Positions 49,063-57,007 of a stretch of DNA of 64,000 bases are shown in pieces. Both the position numbers and the translations under genes were made by a program. The DNA lies in NCBI RefSeq assembly GCF_042680605.1, contig NZ_JBHUEE010000002.1:620001-684000 (forward strand), in the 5' to 3' direction. How positions within the stretch are numbered: position 1 is the first letter of the stretch; every line of letters starts with the position of its first letter. A model generated the notes under the pieces. That model saw nothing but the letters and a program-made list of their open reading frames with translations, was not told where the DNA came from and did no database searches. Source of the DNA: Allobogoriella deserti. Lineage in GTDB: Bacteria; Actinomycetota; Actinomycetes; Actinomycetales; Actinomycetaceae.

Positions 49063-50696
49063 GGCGTAGCTCCTGTCGGGGACGAGGCATGCGACCCTGT
49101 GCGCGTGCCGGGATGTGGGGTGCGGCTCGTGACGGCGGCGCGCCAGAGATGGATGACGGCGTAGGAGCGCCACGGCGCCCACTCGGCCGCGCGGGTGGTG
49201 AGCAGCCGTGTCGCGGCCGCGCGGGGCCGGTCGTCGATGATTCCGACGGCGCGTGCCCCCGCTTCCAGGGCGACGTCGCCGTCGAGCCAGGCGTCCGGAT
49301 CGCCGAGGACCCGCATGCTGACGTAGCCGGCGGTCCAGGGTCCGACGCCGGGCAGCGCGAGCAGGGCCGCGCGGAGCTCGGCCGGATCCTGTCCGACGTC
49401 GAGGGCCAGGGCCCCGTCGGCCATCGCACGGGCGGCGGTGGCGACCGCGCCCACGTTGCGTGCGGGCAGCCGCAAGCGGTCGGTGGCGGCGCCGGCGACC
49501 TGCGCCGGCGTGGGGAAGAGCCGGGTCAGCCCGGGGATGCCCGAGCGGTACGGATCGCCCACAGCCGCCAGACGGCTGAGGTGGGTACGGGCGGCGGTGA
49601 CGGAGATCTGCTGTCCCACGATCGCCCGCACGAGCGTCTCGTGCGGGTCGACGCTGCCCGGGACGCGTGCGCCGGGCCGGCGGGCGACCAGTCCGGCGAG
49701 TGCCGGGTCGGCGGCGAGCGCGGCGTCCACGCCGGCCGGGTCCGCGTCCAGATCAAGCAGCCGGCGCACGCGTGCCACGGCGACGGCGACGTCAGCCGGC
49801 GAGGTCAGCTCGAGGCGCAGACCGATCCGCCAGGCACCGCTCCGGGTGCCCGGCGTGCACGTGACCTCGACGGCGCCCGGTCCGTGTGGCAGGGCCAGCG
49901 TGCGGGCGTAGGTCAGGTTCGGGCCGTCGCTCGAGGCGGTCTCGACGCCTTCGACGGCGCGGGCGGCCAGGAACGTCAGCACGCCGGCAGCGTCGAAGGG
50001 CTCACGGACGGGCAGCGTGAGGTGGACGGTCGCCGGGGCCGGGAGGTACGCGTCGGTTCCGGCCTCACCGGGTACCCGGCGGGACCGGCGGCGCAGGTCG
50101 CCCGGTGTGGTGCCGAAGACCTCGGCGACGGTGTCGTTGAACTGCCGGATGCTGCCGAACCCGGCGGCGAAGGCGACGTCCGCGAGCCGGAGCCGGGTGC
50201 CGACGACGAGGGCGCGAGCGGTCTGCGCCCGTTGCGCACGGGCGAGGGCGAGTGGTCCGGCACCGAGCTCGGCGACGAGGATGCGGTGCAGGTGCCGGGC
50301 GCTGTAGCCGAGCCGGTCCGCCAGGCCGTCAACCCCCTCGCGGTCGACGACGCCGTCGCCGATGAGCCGCATGGCGCGCCCGGCGACGTCCCGCCGTAGA
50401 TTCCACTCCGGCGTCCCGGGCGCCGCCTCGGGCAGGCAGCGACGGCAGGCGCGGAAGCCGGCCTCGTGCGCGGCGGCCGGGGTGAGGTAGAAGACCACGT
50501 TCTCCGGTTTGGGCGTGCGCGCCGGGCACGACGGGCGGCAGTAGATGCCGGTGCTGCGCACCGCGGTGATGAACTGCCCGTCGAAGCGGCGGTCCCGCGC
50601 GGCGATGGCCCGGTAGCGCTCGGCGAAGACCGGGTCGCCGGGGCCGGCGAGCGGTTCGGCGGCGGGGGCGGTTGCGGGGGCGGCCATGCCGTCCAT
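49059..50696 (-). CDS. Ada-type methyl sensor/AraC regulator fused to AlkA DNA glycosylase
   Basis: The 545-residue fusion starts with the Ada zinc domain (Cys53, Cys57, Cys84 and Cys87), the methylphosphotriester sensor. An AraC-type HTH follows (about residues 105-200), then an AlkA N-terminal domain and an HhH-GPD glycosylase (RAIVGQQISVTAAR, LPGVGPWTAGYVSMRVLGDPDAWLDGDVAL with the catalytic Asp). It combines damage sensing, transcription control and removal of 3-methyladenine-type bases. ATG 50696 is the first start; an ATG at 50687 is possible. With ogt it forms a two-gene adaptive response operon. Confidence 0.92.
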   Translation of the reverse strand: MDGMAAPATAPAAEPLAGPGDPVFAERYRAIAARDRRFDGQFITAVRSTGIYCRPSCPARTPKPENVVFYLTPAAAHEAGFRACRRCLPEAAPGTPEWNLRRDVAGRAMRLIGDGVVDREGVDGLADRLGYSARHLHRILVAELGAGPLALARAQRAQTARALVVGTRLRLADVAFAAGFGSIRQFNDTVAEVFGTTPGDLRRRSRRVPGEAGTDAYLPAPATVHLTLPVREPFDAAGVLTFLAARAVEGVETASSDGPNLTYARTLALPHGPGAVEVTCTPGTRSGAWRIGLRLELTSPADVAVAVARVRRLLDLDADPAGVDAALAADPALAGLVARRPGARVPGSVDPHETLVRAIVGQQISVTAARTHLSRLAAVGDPYRSGIPGLTRLFPTPAQVAGAATDRLRLPARNVGAVATAARAMADGALALDVGQDPAELRAALLALPGVGPWTAGYVSMRVLGDPDAWLDGDVALEAGARAVGIIDDRPRAAATRLLTTRAAEWAPWRSYAVIHLWRAAVTSRTPHPGTRTGSHASSPTGATP

Positions 50697-50774
50697 CCTC
50701 GCGCCTGCCAGCGACGCCGGCTAGCGGGTTTCGGACACGACGCCGACGGCGGCGCGGTCGGCCGGCGCCCGCCG

Positions 50775-52304
50775 TCAGGTGTACTGCCGCCGCAGGTCCG
50801 TCTTACGGATCTTCCCGGAGGCGGTGCGCGGCATGTCGTCGGTGAAGATCACGTCCTTGGGGATCTTGTACCGCGCCAGCCGGCCGTCGAGGTGGCCGAG
50901 GACGTCGTCGGCGGCGAGCGTGTAGCCCGGGCGGATCGCGACGACGGCCACCGGCACCTCACCCCACCGTTCGTCCGGGCGGCCGATCACGGCGACACTC
51001 CCCACGGCCTCCAGCTCCGTGACGAGCTGCTCGACCTCTGCCGGATAGATGTTCTCCCCACCGGAGATGATCATGTCCTTGAGCCGGTCGGAGACGTAGA
51101 GGAACCCGTCCTCGTCGAGATGACCGAGGTCGCCGGAACGGAACCAGCCGTCCGCGGTCCAGGACTCCGCCGCGGCCTCGGGCCGGCCCCAGTACTCCGG
51201 TACGACGTTCGGCCCGGCGATCTGGATCTCGCCGACCTCGCCGGCCGGGAGCTCGGTTCCGTCCGGCCCCGCCACGCGCACCGAGGTGAAGAAGTGTGGC
51301 AGGCCGACCGATCCCATCTTCGCCCGCGAGTACGAGGCCATCAGCGCGGTCGCCCCCGGCGCCGTCTCGGTCATCCCGTACCCCTGGGTGAACGCGAGAC
51401 CGCGCTCCTCGTACGCCTCGAGGATCCGCAGCGGGACGGTCGAGCCGCCGCAGGTGAGCCGGCGCAGCGTGCCGAGGTCCGTCGTCGGCCAGTCCGGGTG
51501 TTCGGCGAGCATCTGGTACGTGGTGGGCACGCCGGAGAGGTAGGTGACGCCGTGGCGCTGGATCAGCTCGAGCGCCCGGCCGGGATCGAACTTGGCCTCG
51601 AGCACGATGGTCCCGCCCTTGAGGATCGTCGGCAGCACACCCATCCCGAGCGAGGCCACGTGGAACATCGGCGAGATCATCAGGGCCGTCTCGTCGGCGT
51701 GGATGTCGTAGTCGACGACGGCGTTGAACGCGTTCCAGGTGAGGTTGCCGTGGGTGAGGACCGCACCCTTCGGCCGCCCGGTCGTCCCGGAGGTGTAGAG
51801 GATGATCGCCGGGTCGTCCAGGGTCACGGGCTCCTCACGGTGCACCGGACGGCCGGCGGCCAGGAGTTCCTCGTAGGGCAGGGCACCGTCGGGATCGCTG
51901 GACTGGCCGTCGGCCCGCCCGACCACGATCCGGTCGGTGACGGCGGAATCAGCGCTCCCACGGTGGGCCAGGTCCGCGAGCGCTTCGGCGAAGACGAGCG
52001 TCCTGCTGCCCGAGTCGCGCAGCCCGTAGGCGATCTCGGGTGCGGCCCACCGGGTGTTCAGCGGCACGAACACGGCGCCGAGCAGACCGCAGGCGAACAA
52101 CGTCTCGAGGAACGCCGGGTCGTTCTCGCCGAGGTAGGCCACGCGGTCGCCGCGCGCGATCCCACGGGCGGCCAGCGCGTCGGACAGGCGGTCCACGCGG
52201 TCGGCCAGCTCGTCGTAGGTCTCGCGCCGGTCCCCGCTGACGAGCACGTCGACGCCGGCCGACTTCAGCCGGCGCCTGTGCGGCCACGAACCGATTCCCT
52301 GCAT
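50775..52304 (-). CDS. Acyl-CoA synthetase, AMP-binding
   Basis: The 509-residue enzyme has the adenylate-forming motifs: the P-loop IILYTSGTTGRPKGAVLTHGNL, the QGYGMTETAPGAT motif, the GWFRSGDLGHLDEDG hinge region and the catalytic Lys in PRTASGKIRKTDLRR. It activates a fatty or aryl carboxylic acid as the CoA ester through an acyl-AMP. GGAGG lies 9 nt before ATG 52304. It is divergent from the quinone-oxidoreductase gene. Chain-length or aromatic specificity cannot be read directly. Confidence 0.92.
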   Translation of the reverse strand: MQGIGSWPHRRRLKSAGVDVLVSGDRRETYDELADRVDRLSDALAARGIARGDRVAYLGENDPAFLETLFACGLLGAVFVPLNTRWAAPEIAYGLRDSGSRTLVFAEALADLAHRGSADSAVTDRIVVGRADGQSSDPDGALPYEELLAAGRPVHREEPVTLDDPAIILYTSGTTGRPKGAVLTHGNLTWNAFNAVVDYDIHADETALMISPMFHVASLGMGVLPTILKGGTIVLEAKFDPGRALELIQRHGVTYLSGVPTTYQMLAEHPDWPTTDLGTLRRLTCGGSTVPLRILEAYEERGLAFTQGYGMTETAPGATALMASYSRAKMGSVGLPHFFTSVRVAGPDGTELPAGEVGEIQIAGPNVVPEYWGRPEAAAESWTADGWFRSGDLGHLDEDGFLYVSDRLKDMIISGGENIYPAEVEQLVTELEAVGSVAVIGRPDERWGEVPVAVVAIRPGYTLAADDVLGHLDGRLARYKIPKDVIFTDDMPRTASGKIRKTDLRRQYT

Positions 52305-52490
52305 CCCGCGGTCCTCCACCTCGAGGTCGTGCCGTGGTCGGCGCCCGGAGCCGACGCCGGGAGCATGGTGTCGAGTATTCGTTCGGAAAGTCAATAGTTG
52401 TGATCGTCAGCGACATCCCGGGGTTCCTGTGCTGGTGGACGTCGCCCGGTCGCGTCGCCCCGGCGCGAGGCCGTCGGTACGGTCGCCGGT

Positions 52491-53414
52491 ATGCGCGCCG
52501 TCGTCATTCCCCGTCCCGGTCCGCCCGAGGTCCTCGAGATCCAGGACCTGCCCGAACCCGTCGCCGAATCCGGCCAGGTGCGGATCCGAGTCGCCGCCGC
52601 CACGGTCAACCCCACGGACGTGGCGTTGCGGGCCGGACTCCATCCCGGCCGCGACGCTGCGGGCCCGATCGTGCCGGGGATGGAGGCGGCCGGCACGGTC
52701 GATCAGGTCGGCGACGGCGTCGCCTTCGCGCCGGGCGATCGGGTCATGGCCATCACGACGCCGGATCGCGGCGGCGCCTACCGCGAGCAGGTGGTGCTCG
52801 GAGCCGACCAGGTGGCACGCGTCCCCGAGGGCGTCAGCCTGGTCGAGGCCGCGACGCTGCCCATGAACGGGCTGACAGCGGTGCGGGCACTGGACATGCT
52901 CGCCCTCCCGCCGGGCGGCTCGCTGGTGATCTCGGGGGCCGCCGGCGCGCTCGGCGGGTACGTCCTCCAGCTCGCCGTGCACCGCGGCCTGCGCGTCGTG
53001 GCGATCGCCGGGGAGCCCGACCGTGACCTGCTCGCCGCGCTGGCACCGCACGAGTTCGTCCCGCGCGGTGAGCGCGTGGCCGAGCGGGTCCGGGAGGTGC
53101 TGCCGGACGGTGCCGACGGGGCGCTGGACGCGGCGCTGCTGCACGAGGAGTTGGTCCCGGCGGTCCGTGACGACGGCGGCTTCGCCGTAGTGCGCGGGTG
53201 GGACGGCAGCCCGGGCCGCGGGATCACCGTGCACAAGGTCATGGTCGGCGACTACCTACGCCGGGCCGATCTGCTGGACGAGCTCGGCGGCCTCGTCGCC
53301 GACGGTGTGTTGACGTTGCGCGTCGCGCAGACCTACCCGGCCGAGGAGGCCGCCGAGGCGCACCGCCGGATGGAGTCCGGGGGCGTCCGGGGCCGGCTCG
53401 TCGTGACGTTCTGA
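52491..53414 (+). CDS. Zinc-independent quinone oxidoreductase-like MDR protein
   Basis: The 307-residue protein has the medium-chain reductase fold: MRAVVIPRPGPPEVLEIQDLPEPVAESGQVRIRVAAATVNPTD, PGMEAAGTVDQVGDGV, ATLPMNGLTAVRAL and the nucleotide-binding VISGAAGALGGYVLQLA. No zinc-binding Cys or His set is present, as in NADPH:quinone reductases. TACGGT lies 7 nt before ATG 52491, consistent with a leaderless message. A palindromic repeat at 53454-53527 lies just after the stop and may terminate it. Confidence 0.88.
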   Translation: MRAVVIPRPGPPEVLEIQDLPEPVAESGQVRIRVAAATVNPTDVALRAGLHPGRDAAGPIVPGMEAAGTVDQVGDGVAFAPGDRVMAITTPDRGGAYREQVVLGADQVARVPEGVSLVEAATLPMNGLTAVRALDMLALPPGGSLVISGAAGALGGYVLQLAVHRGLRVVAIAGEPDRDLLAALAPHEFVPRGERVAERVREVLPDGADGALDAALLHEELVPAVRDDGGFAVVRGWDGSPGRGITVHKVMVGDYLRRADLLDELGGLVADGVLTLRVAQTYPAEEAAEAHRRMESGGVRGRLVVTF

Positions 53415-53453
53415 CCTCGGGCGCCCCGTCCCGCAGGCCCACCCGCCGTCGCA

Positions 53454-53527
53454 CGCCGAAAGCGGACACCTGAGTCAAAAGCGGACGTTCGGAAGTCCGC
53501 TTTTGACTCAGGTGTCCGCTTTCGGCG
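53454..53527. repeat. 74-bp palindromic repeat, copy 2 (near-perfect)
   Basis: Thirty-three bases of the left arm (53454-53486) pair perfectly with the right arm (53495-53527) around an 8-nt loop. Each arm holds two copies of AAAGCGGAC, giving a nested palindrome. Length and ends match the imperfect copy at 32805-32878. It lies between convergent genes and contains the stop codon of the XRE regulator gene, so it can act as a terminator, but its repetition points to a dispersed palindromic element. Confidence 0.85.
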
Positions 53528-54110
53528 GGAGCTCCTCGCGGCGCTTCGGCCGCGCCCGCAGGTGCGCCCGTTCCCCCTGGGAGCCGAACAGGCTCAAGAC
53601 CTCCACCGGCTGCGCGTCGGCGGGTCCGAACCAGTGCGGCACGCGGGTGTCGAACTCGGCCGCCTCTCCCGGGCTGAGCACGAGATCGCGGTCGGCGAGC
53701 AGCAGGCGTAGGCGCCCGTCGAGGACGTAGAGCCACTCGTAGCCCTCGTGGACCTGGGGCTGGGCCGGCTCCTCCCGAGGCGGGATGATGAGCTTGTAGG
53801 CCTGGATGCCGTCGGACCGGCGACTCAGTGCCACATGGGTGACGCCGTGCGCCCGCACCGCACGCATCCGCACCCGCGGATCGCCGGTCGGCGGCGCGTC
53901 GACGAGGTCGTCGAGGGCGACCCGGTGCGCGCGGGCGATAGGCAGCAACAGTTCCAACGTGGGGCGCCGGGCACCCGATTCCAGGCGGGAGAGCGTGCTC
54001 ACCGAGATCCCGGTCTGCCCGGAGAGTGCCGCCAAGGTCATGCCCTGCTCCTGGCGGAGCGAACGTAGCCGCGGGCCGACGGCGGTCAGGGCCTGCTCGA
54101 GATCGTCCAC
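53508..54110 (-). CDS. XRE-cupin transcriptional regulator
   Basis: The 200-residue protein has an N-terminal XRE helix-turn-helix (RLRSLRQEQGMTLAALSGQTGISVSTLSRLESGARRPTLELLLPIARAH) and a C-terminal cupin domain (HEGYEWLYVLDGRLRLLLADRDLVLSPGEAAEFDTRVPHWFG). GTG 54110 is 6 nt after CAAACT and gives the family's usual start; an ATG at 54146 would add 12 residues and run through the operator repeats. The final residues PPKADT and the stop codon lie inside the palindromic repeat. It is divergent from an FAD oxidoreductase gene that it probably regulates. Confidence 0.85.
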   Translation of the reverse strand: MDDLEQALTAVGPRLRSLRQEQGMTLAALSGQTGISVSTLSRLESGARRPTLELLLPIARAHRVALDDLVDAPPTGDPRVRMRAVRAHGVTHVALSRRSDGIQAYKLIIPPREEPAQPQVHEGYEWLYVLDGRLRLLLADRDLVLSPGEAAEFDTRVPHWFGPADAQPVEVLSLFGSQGERAHLRARPKRREELPPKADT

Positions 54111-54119
54111 GAGGCCAGT

Positions 54120-54144
54120 TTGCCACTTCGGCAAGCAGTGTTGC
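54120..54144. promoter_or_regulatory. TTGCC/GGCAA operator between XRE-cupin and FAD oxidoreductase genes
   Basis: TTGCC-N5-GGCAA (54120-54134) is followed by GCAA-N6-TTGC (54131-54144), so three half-sites alternate in direction just upstream of the XRE start. This layout fits autoregulation and control of the divergent oxidoreductase gene by the XRE-cupin protein. Confidence 0.5.
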
Positions 54145-54222
54145 ATGCCGCCGTCCTGGGAAGCATTCTCATCGTGAGAGAGCCCGAGGAACACGGGTCC
54201 GCGGAACGAGAGATGGAACGAG

Positions 54223-55206
54223 ATGACCGACGAACTTCGCGACAGATACGACGCCGTGGTGGTCGGGGGCGGCGCGGCCGGCTTGAACGGCGCGCTCGTA
54301 CTGGCCCGGAGCCGCCGGAGCGTCGCCGTGATCGACGGCGGCGAGCCGCGCAACGCCCCAGCCGCCGCGGTGCACAGTCTGCTCGGGCACGACGGCCGGT
54401 CGCCGGCCGAGCTGCTCGCGATCGGCCGGGAGGAGGTGCGCCAGTACGGCGGGCACGTCGTCGCCGGGACGGTGACCACGGCCACCCGCGAGGCCGACGG
54501 CTTCGCCGTCACCGTGGCGGACATGCGCACCGTCCGGGCACGCCGTCTGCTGATCGCCACCGGCGTGCTCGACGAGCTCCCTGCGATCGACGGGCTGCGG
54601 GAGCGGTGGGGCCGCGACGTCGTCCACTGCCCGTACTGCCACGGCTGGGAGGTGCGCGACCGGGCTATCGGCGTCATCGCGACGGGCCCGATGGCGATGC
54701 ACCAGGTGATGCTGTTCCGTCAGCTCAGTGACGACGTCGTGCTCTTCCGGCACCTCGCCCCGGAGCCGGGGACTGAGGAGCTCGAGCAGCTCGCCGCGCT
54801 CGGCGTGCCGGTGGTGACCGGGCGGGTCACCGGGCTCGAGATCGCGGCCGACCGCATCATCGGCCTCCGGCTCGCCGACGGTGAGCTGGTCCCCCGCGAC
54901 ATCGTCGCCACGGCCTCGCGCCCGGTGGCGCGGTCCGGCGTGCTCTCCGCGCTGGGGCTCACCCCGGCCGAGCACCCCTCCGGGCTCGGCGAGCACGTGG
55001 CGGCCGAGCCGACCGGCAGGACCGCGGTCCCGGGTGTGTGGGTGGCCGGCAACGTGACCGACGTGATGGCGCAGGTCGGCGCCTCGGCGGCGGCAGGCGC
55101 GATGGCGGGAGCCCAGATCAACGCCGACCTGTGCGCGGAGGAGCTGCAGGCGGCGGTGGAACGCGCTCGCACCGGGCGACTCAGGCCAGCCGGATCGTCT
55201 GCTTGA
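54223..55206 (+). CDS. Thioredoxin-reductase-like NAD(P)/FAD oxidoreductase
   Basis: The 327-residue flavoprotein begins with the FAD motif DAVVVGGGAAGLNGALVLARSRR. It has the redox pair Cys136-x-x-Cys139 (CPYCHGWEV) and a C-terminal GVWVAGNVTDVMAQVGASAAAGAMAGAQIN, like low-molecular-weight thioredoxin reductases. It could reduce a thioredoxin-like protein or another disulfide. Divergence from an XRE-cupin regulator is a frequent actinobacterial arrangement. Its 3' end overlaps the convergent alcohol dehydrogenase gene by 26 nt. Confidence 0.88.
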   Translation: MTDELRDRYDAVVVGGGAAGLNGALVLARSRRSVAVIDGGEPRNAPAAAVHSLLGHDGRSPAELLAIGREEVRQYGGHVVAGTVTTATREADGFAVTVADMRTVRARRLLIATGVLDELPAIDGLRERWGRDVVHCPYCHGWEVRDRAIGVIATGPMAMHQVMLFRQLSDDVVLFRHLAPEPGTEELEQLAALGVPVVTGRVTGLEIAADRIIGLRLADGELVPRDIVATASRPVARSGVLSALGLTPAEHPSGLGEHVAAEPTGRTAVPGVWVAGNVTDVMAQVGASAAAGAMAGAQINADLCAEELQAAVERARTGRLRPAGSSA

Positions 55207-56170
55207 TCGACCCCCGGCCGCCCGAACGGGCGAGCTCGAGGGCGGCCGGGACCTCCTCGAGGCGATGGTCGCTGCCCAGGCAGTGCGCCACCTCGACGGT
55301 GCCGTCGGCGATCTCGCGCACGGCGTCCCGGAAGGCGACGAGACCGGGCTCGGACTGGGTGCCGCCGGCCCATTGGATCCGCAGCACCTTGCGGAACGCG
55401 TCGTACATCGGGAAACCGGCGTGGCCGCGGCGCTCGGGAAAGCCGAAGAGCCCGACCGTGCCTTGCCGCGCGGCTGCGGCCACGCACTCGGCGCGGGCGG
55501 CGTCGTAACCCGCCGCTTCGATGACCAGGTCCGCGCCGGTGCCGCCGGTGACGTCGAGCACCGCCTCGACGAGGCTCTCCCGGCCAGGCCGCACGGTCGT
55601 GGTCGCGCCGAGCTCCCGTGCGACGCCGAGACGGTAGGGGTCCGGGTCGGCGACGAGCACCTGGGCGAACCCGGCCCGGCGGGCGAGTTGGACGAAGAAC
55701 AGTCCGGCCGAACCGGCACCGAGGATCGCCGCCGTGCCGGCCGGCCGCGTGGCGCCGCCGTCGGGCCAGAACAGCCGCATCGCGAACAACGTGGTGCCGT
55801 ACTGCTGCGCGAGCAGCAGGCGCTCGACCGAAGCGCCGTCCGGGAGCGGGACGACCTGACCGGCGGGTAGACGCTGGTATTGCGCGAAGCACCCGGCCTC
55901 GGCGGGAACGGGGACGGTGAGCACCCGGGTCCCGACCGGCACGGCCCGAGCCCGGGACTCGACCACGGTGCCGATCCCCTCGTGCCCGGGGTAGCCCGGG
56001 CGGCCGAGCGCGTCGGGCTCGTGGAAACCGTCGAAGACGGTGTGCACGTCGGAGCCGCACACGGAGGCCAGCTCCATGCGGACCACGAGGTCACCGGGGG
56101 CGTCGGCGGCCGGGTCCGGGACGTCGTCGACCTCGACGCGTCCCGGGGCGGCCAGGTAGGCGGCACGCAT
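55181..56170 (-). CDS. Zinc-dependent MDR alcohol/polyol dehydrogenase
   Basis: The 329-residue protein has the MDR zinc-site segments SVCGSD (Cys38) and GYPGHEGIGTVV, and the Rossmann motif AAILGAGSAGLFFVQLARRAGF. The four-Cys structural zinc lobe is missing, as in some sugar and threonine dehydrogenases. It oxidises an alcohol or polyol with NAD(P); the substrate is unknown. Its 3' end overlaps the convergent FAD oxidoreductase gene by 26 nt. Confidence 0.87.
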   Translation of the reverse strand: MRAAYLAAPGRVEVDDVPDPAADAPGDLVVRMELASVCGSDVHTVFDGFHEPDALGRPGYPGHEGIGTVVESRARAVPVGTRVLTVPVPAEAGCFAQYQRLPAGQVVPLPDGASVERLLLAQQYGTTLFAMRLFWPDGGATRPAGTAAILGAGSAGLFFVQLARRAGFAQVLVADPDPYRLGVARELGATTTVRPGRESLVEAVLDVTGGTGADLVIEAAGYDAARAECVAAAARQGTVGLFGFPERRGHAGFPMYDAFRKVLRIQWAGGTQSEPGLVAFRDAVREIADGTVEVAHCLGSDHRLEEVPAALELARSGGRGSIKQTIRLA

Positions 56171-56248
56171 GGCGCTCGACCCTACCGTCCGGCGCCCCCT
56201 CAGCCTGCTCCCAGCGAACGCCCAGACGTGCGCGGCACACTGGGAGTC

Positions 56249-57007
56249 ATGAACGTCACCGCCGCACGCTCACCGGAGGCGCCCGAGGCGCGCCTGCTCG
56301 TGGTGGACGACGAGCCGAGCATCCGCGAACTGCTCTCCGCGTCGCTGAAGTTCGCCGGGTTCGAGGTCGTCACGGCCGCGGACGGCAACGCCGCCCTGCG
56401 GGCCGCCGCCGAGGAGCGGCCCGACCTCGTGGTGCTCGACATCATGCTGCCCGACATGGACGGTTTCACCGTGCTGCGGCGGATGCGCGCGCACGCCGCG
56501 GACATCCCGGTGCTATTCCTGACCGCGAAGGACGACATGTCCGACAAGGTCCAGGGGCTGACCGTCGGCGGCGACGACTACGTCACGAAGCCGTTCAGCC
56601 TGGAGGAGGTCGTGGCGCGTATCCGGGCCGTGCTGCGCCGCACGCAGCCGCCAGAGGAGGACGACGGCATCGTGACCTACGCCGACCTCGAGCTGGACGA
56701 GGACGCGCACGAGGTGCGCCGCGCCGGACGTCCCGTGGACCTCTCGCCCACCGAGTTCAAGCTGCTGCGCTACCTCATGATCAACGCCGAGCGGGTGGTC
56801 TCGAAGACGCAGATCCTGGACCACGTGTGGGACTACGACTTCGCCGGCGAGGCGGCGATCGTGGAGTCCTACATCTCCTACCTGCGCCGCAAGATCGACT
56901 CGCCGGAGAACCTCGGCCTTTCCGGCGATGACGCCGCCGCCCTGGTGCCGCTGCTGCACACCCGGCGCGGCGTGGGGTACGTCCTGCGCGCGCCGGCGGG
57001 CCGGTGA
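56249..57007 (+). CDS. OmpR/PhoB-family response regulator
   Basis: The 252-residue protein has a receiver domain (RLLVVDDEPSIRELLSASLKFAGF; phospho-acceptor Asp64 in LVVLDIMLPDMDGF; Lys in DYVTKPFSLEE). A C-terminal winged helix follows (DLSPTEFKLLRYLMINAERVVSKTQILDHVWDYDFAGEAAIVESYISYLRRKI). CACACT lies 7 nt before ATG 56249, so the message is probably leaderless. It overlaps the sensor kinase gene by 4 nt (GTGA) and forms its cognate pair. Confidence 0.94.
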   Translation: MNVTAARSPEAPEARLLVVDDEPSIRELLSASLKFAGFEVVTAADGNAALRAAAEERPDLVVLDIMLPDMDGFTVLRRMRAHAADIPVLFLTAKDDMSDKVQGLTVGGDDYVTKPFSLEEVVARIRAVLRRTQPPEEDDGIVTYADLELDEDAHEVRRAGRPVDLSPTEFKLLRYLMINAERVVSKTQILDHVWDYDFAGEAAIVESYISYLRRKIDSPENLGLSGDDAAALVPLLHTRRGVGYVLRAPAGR

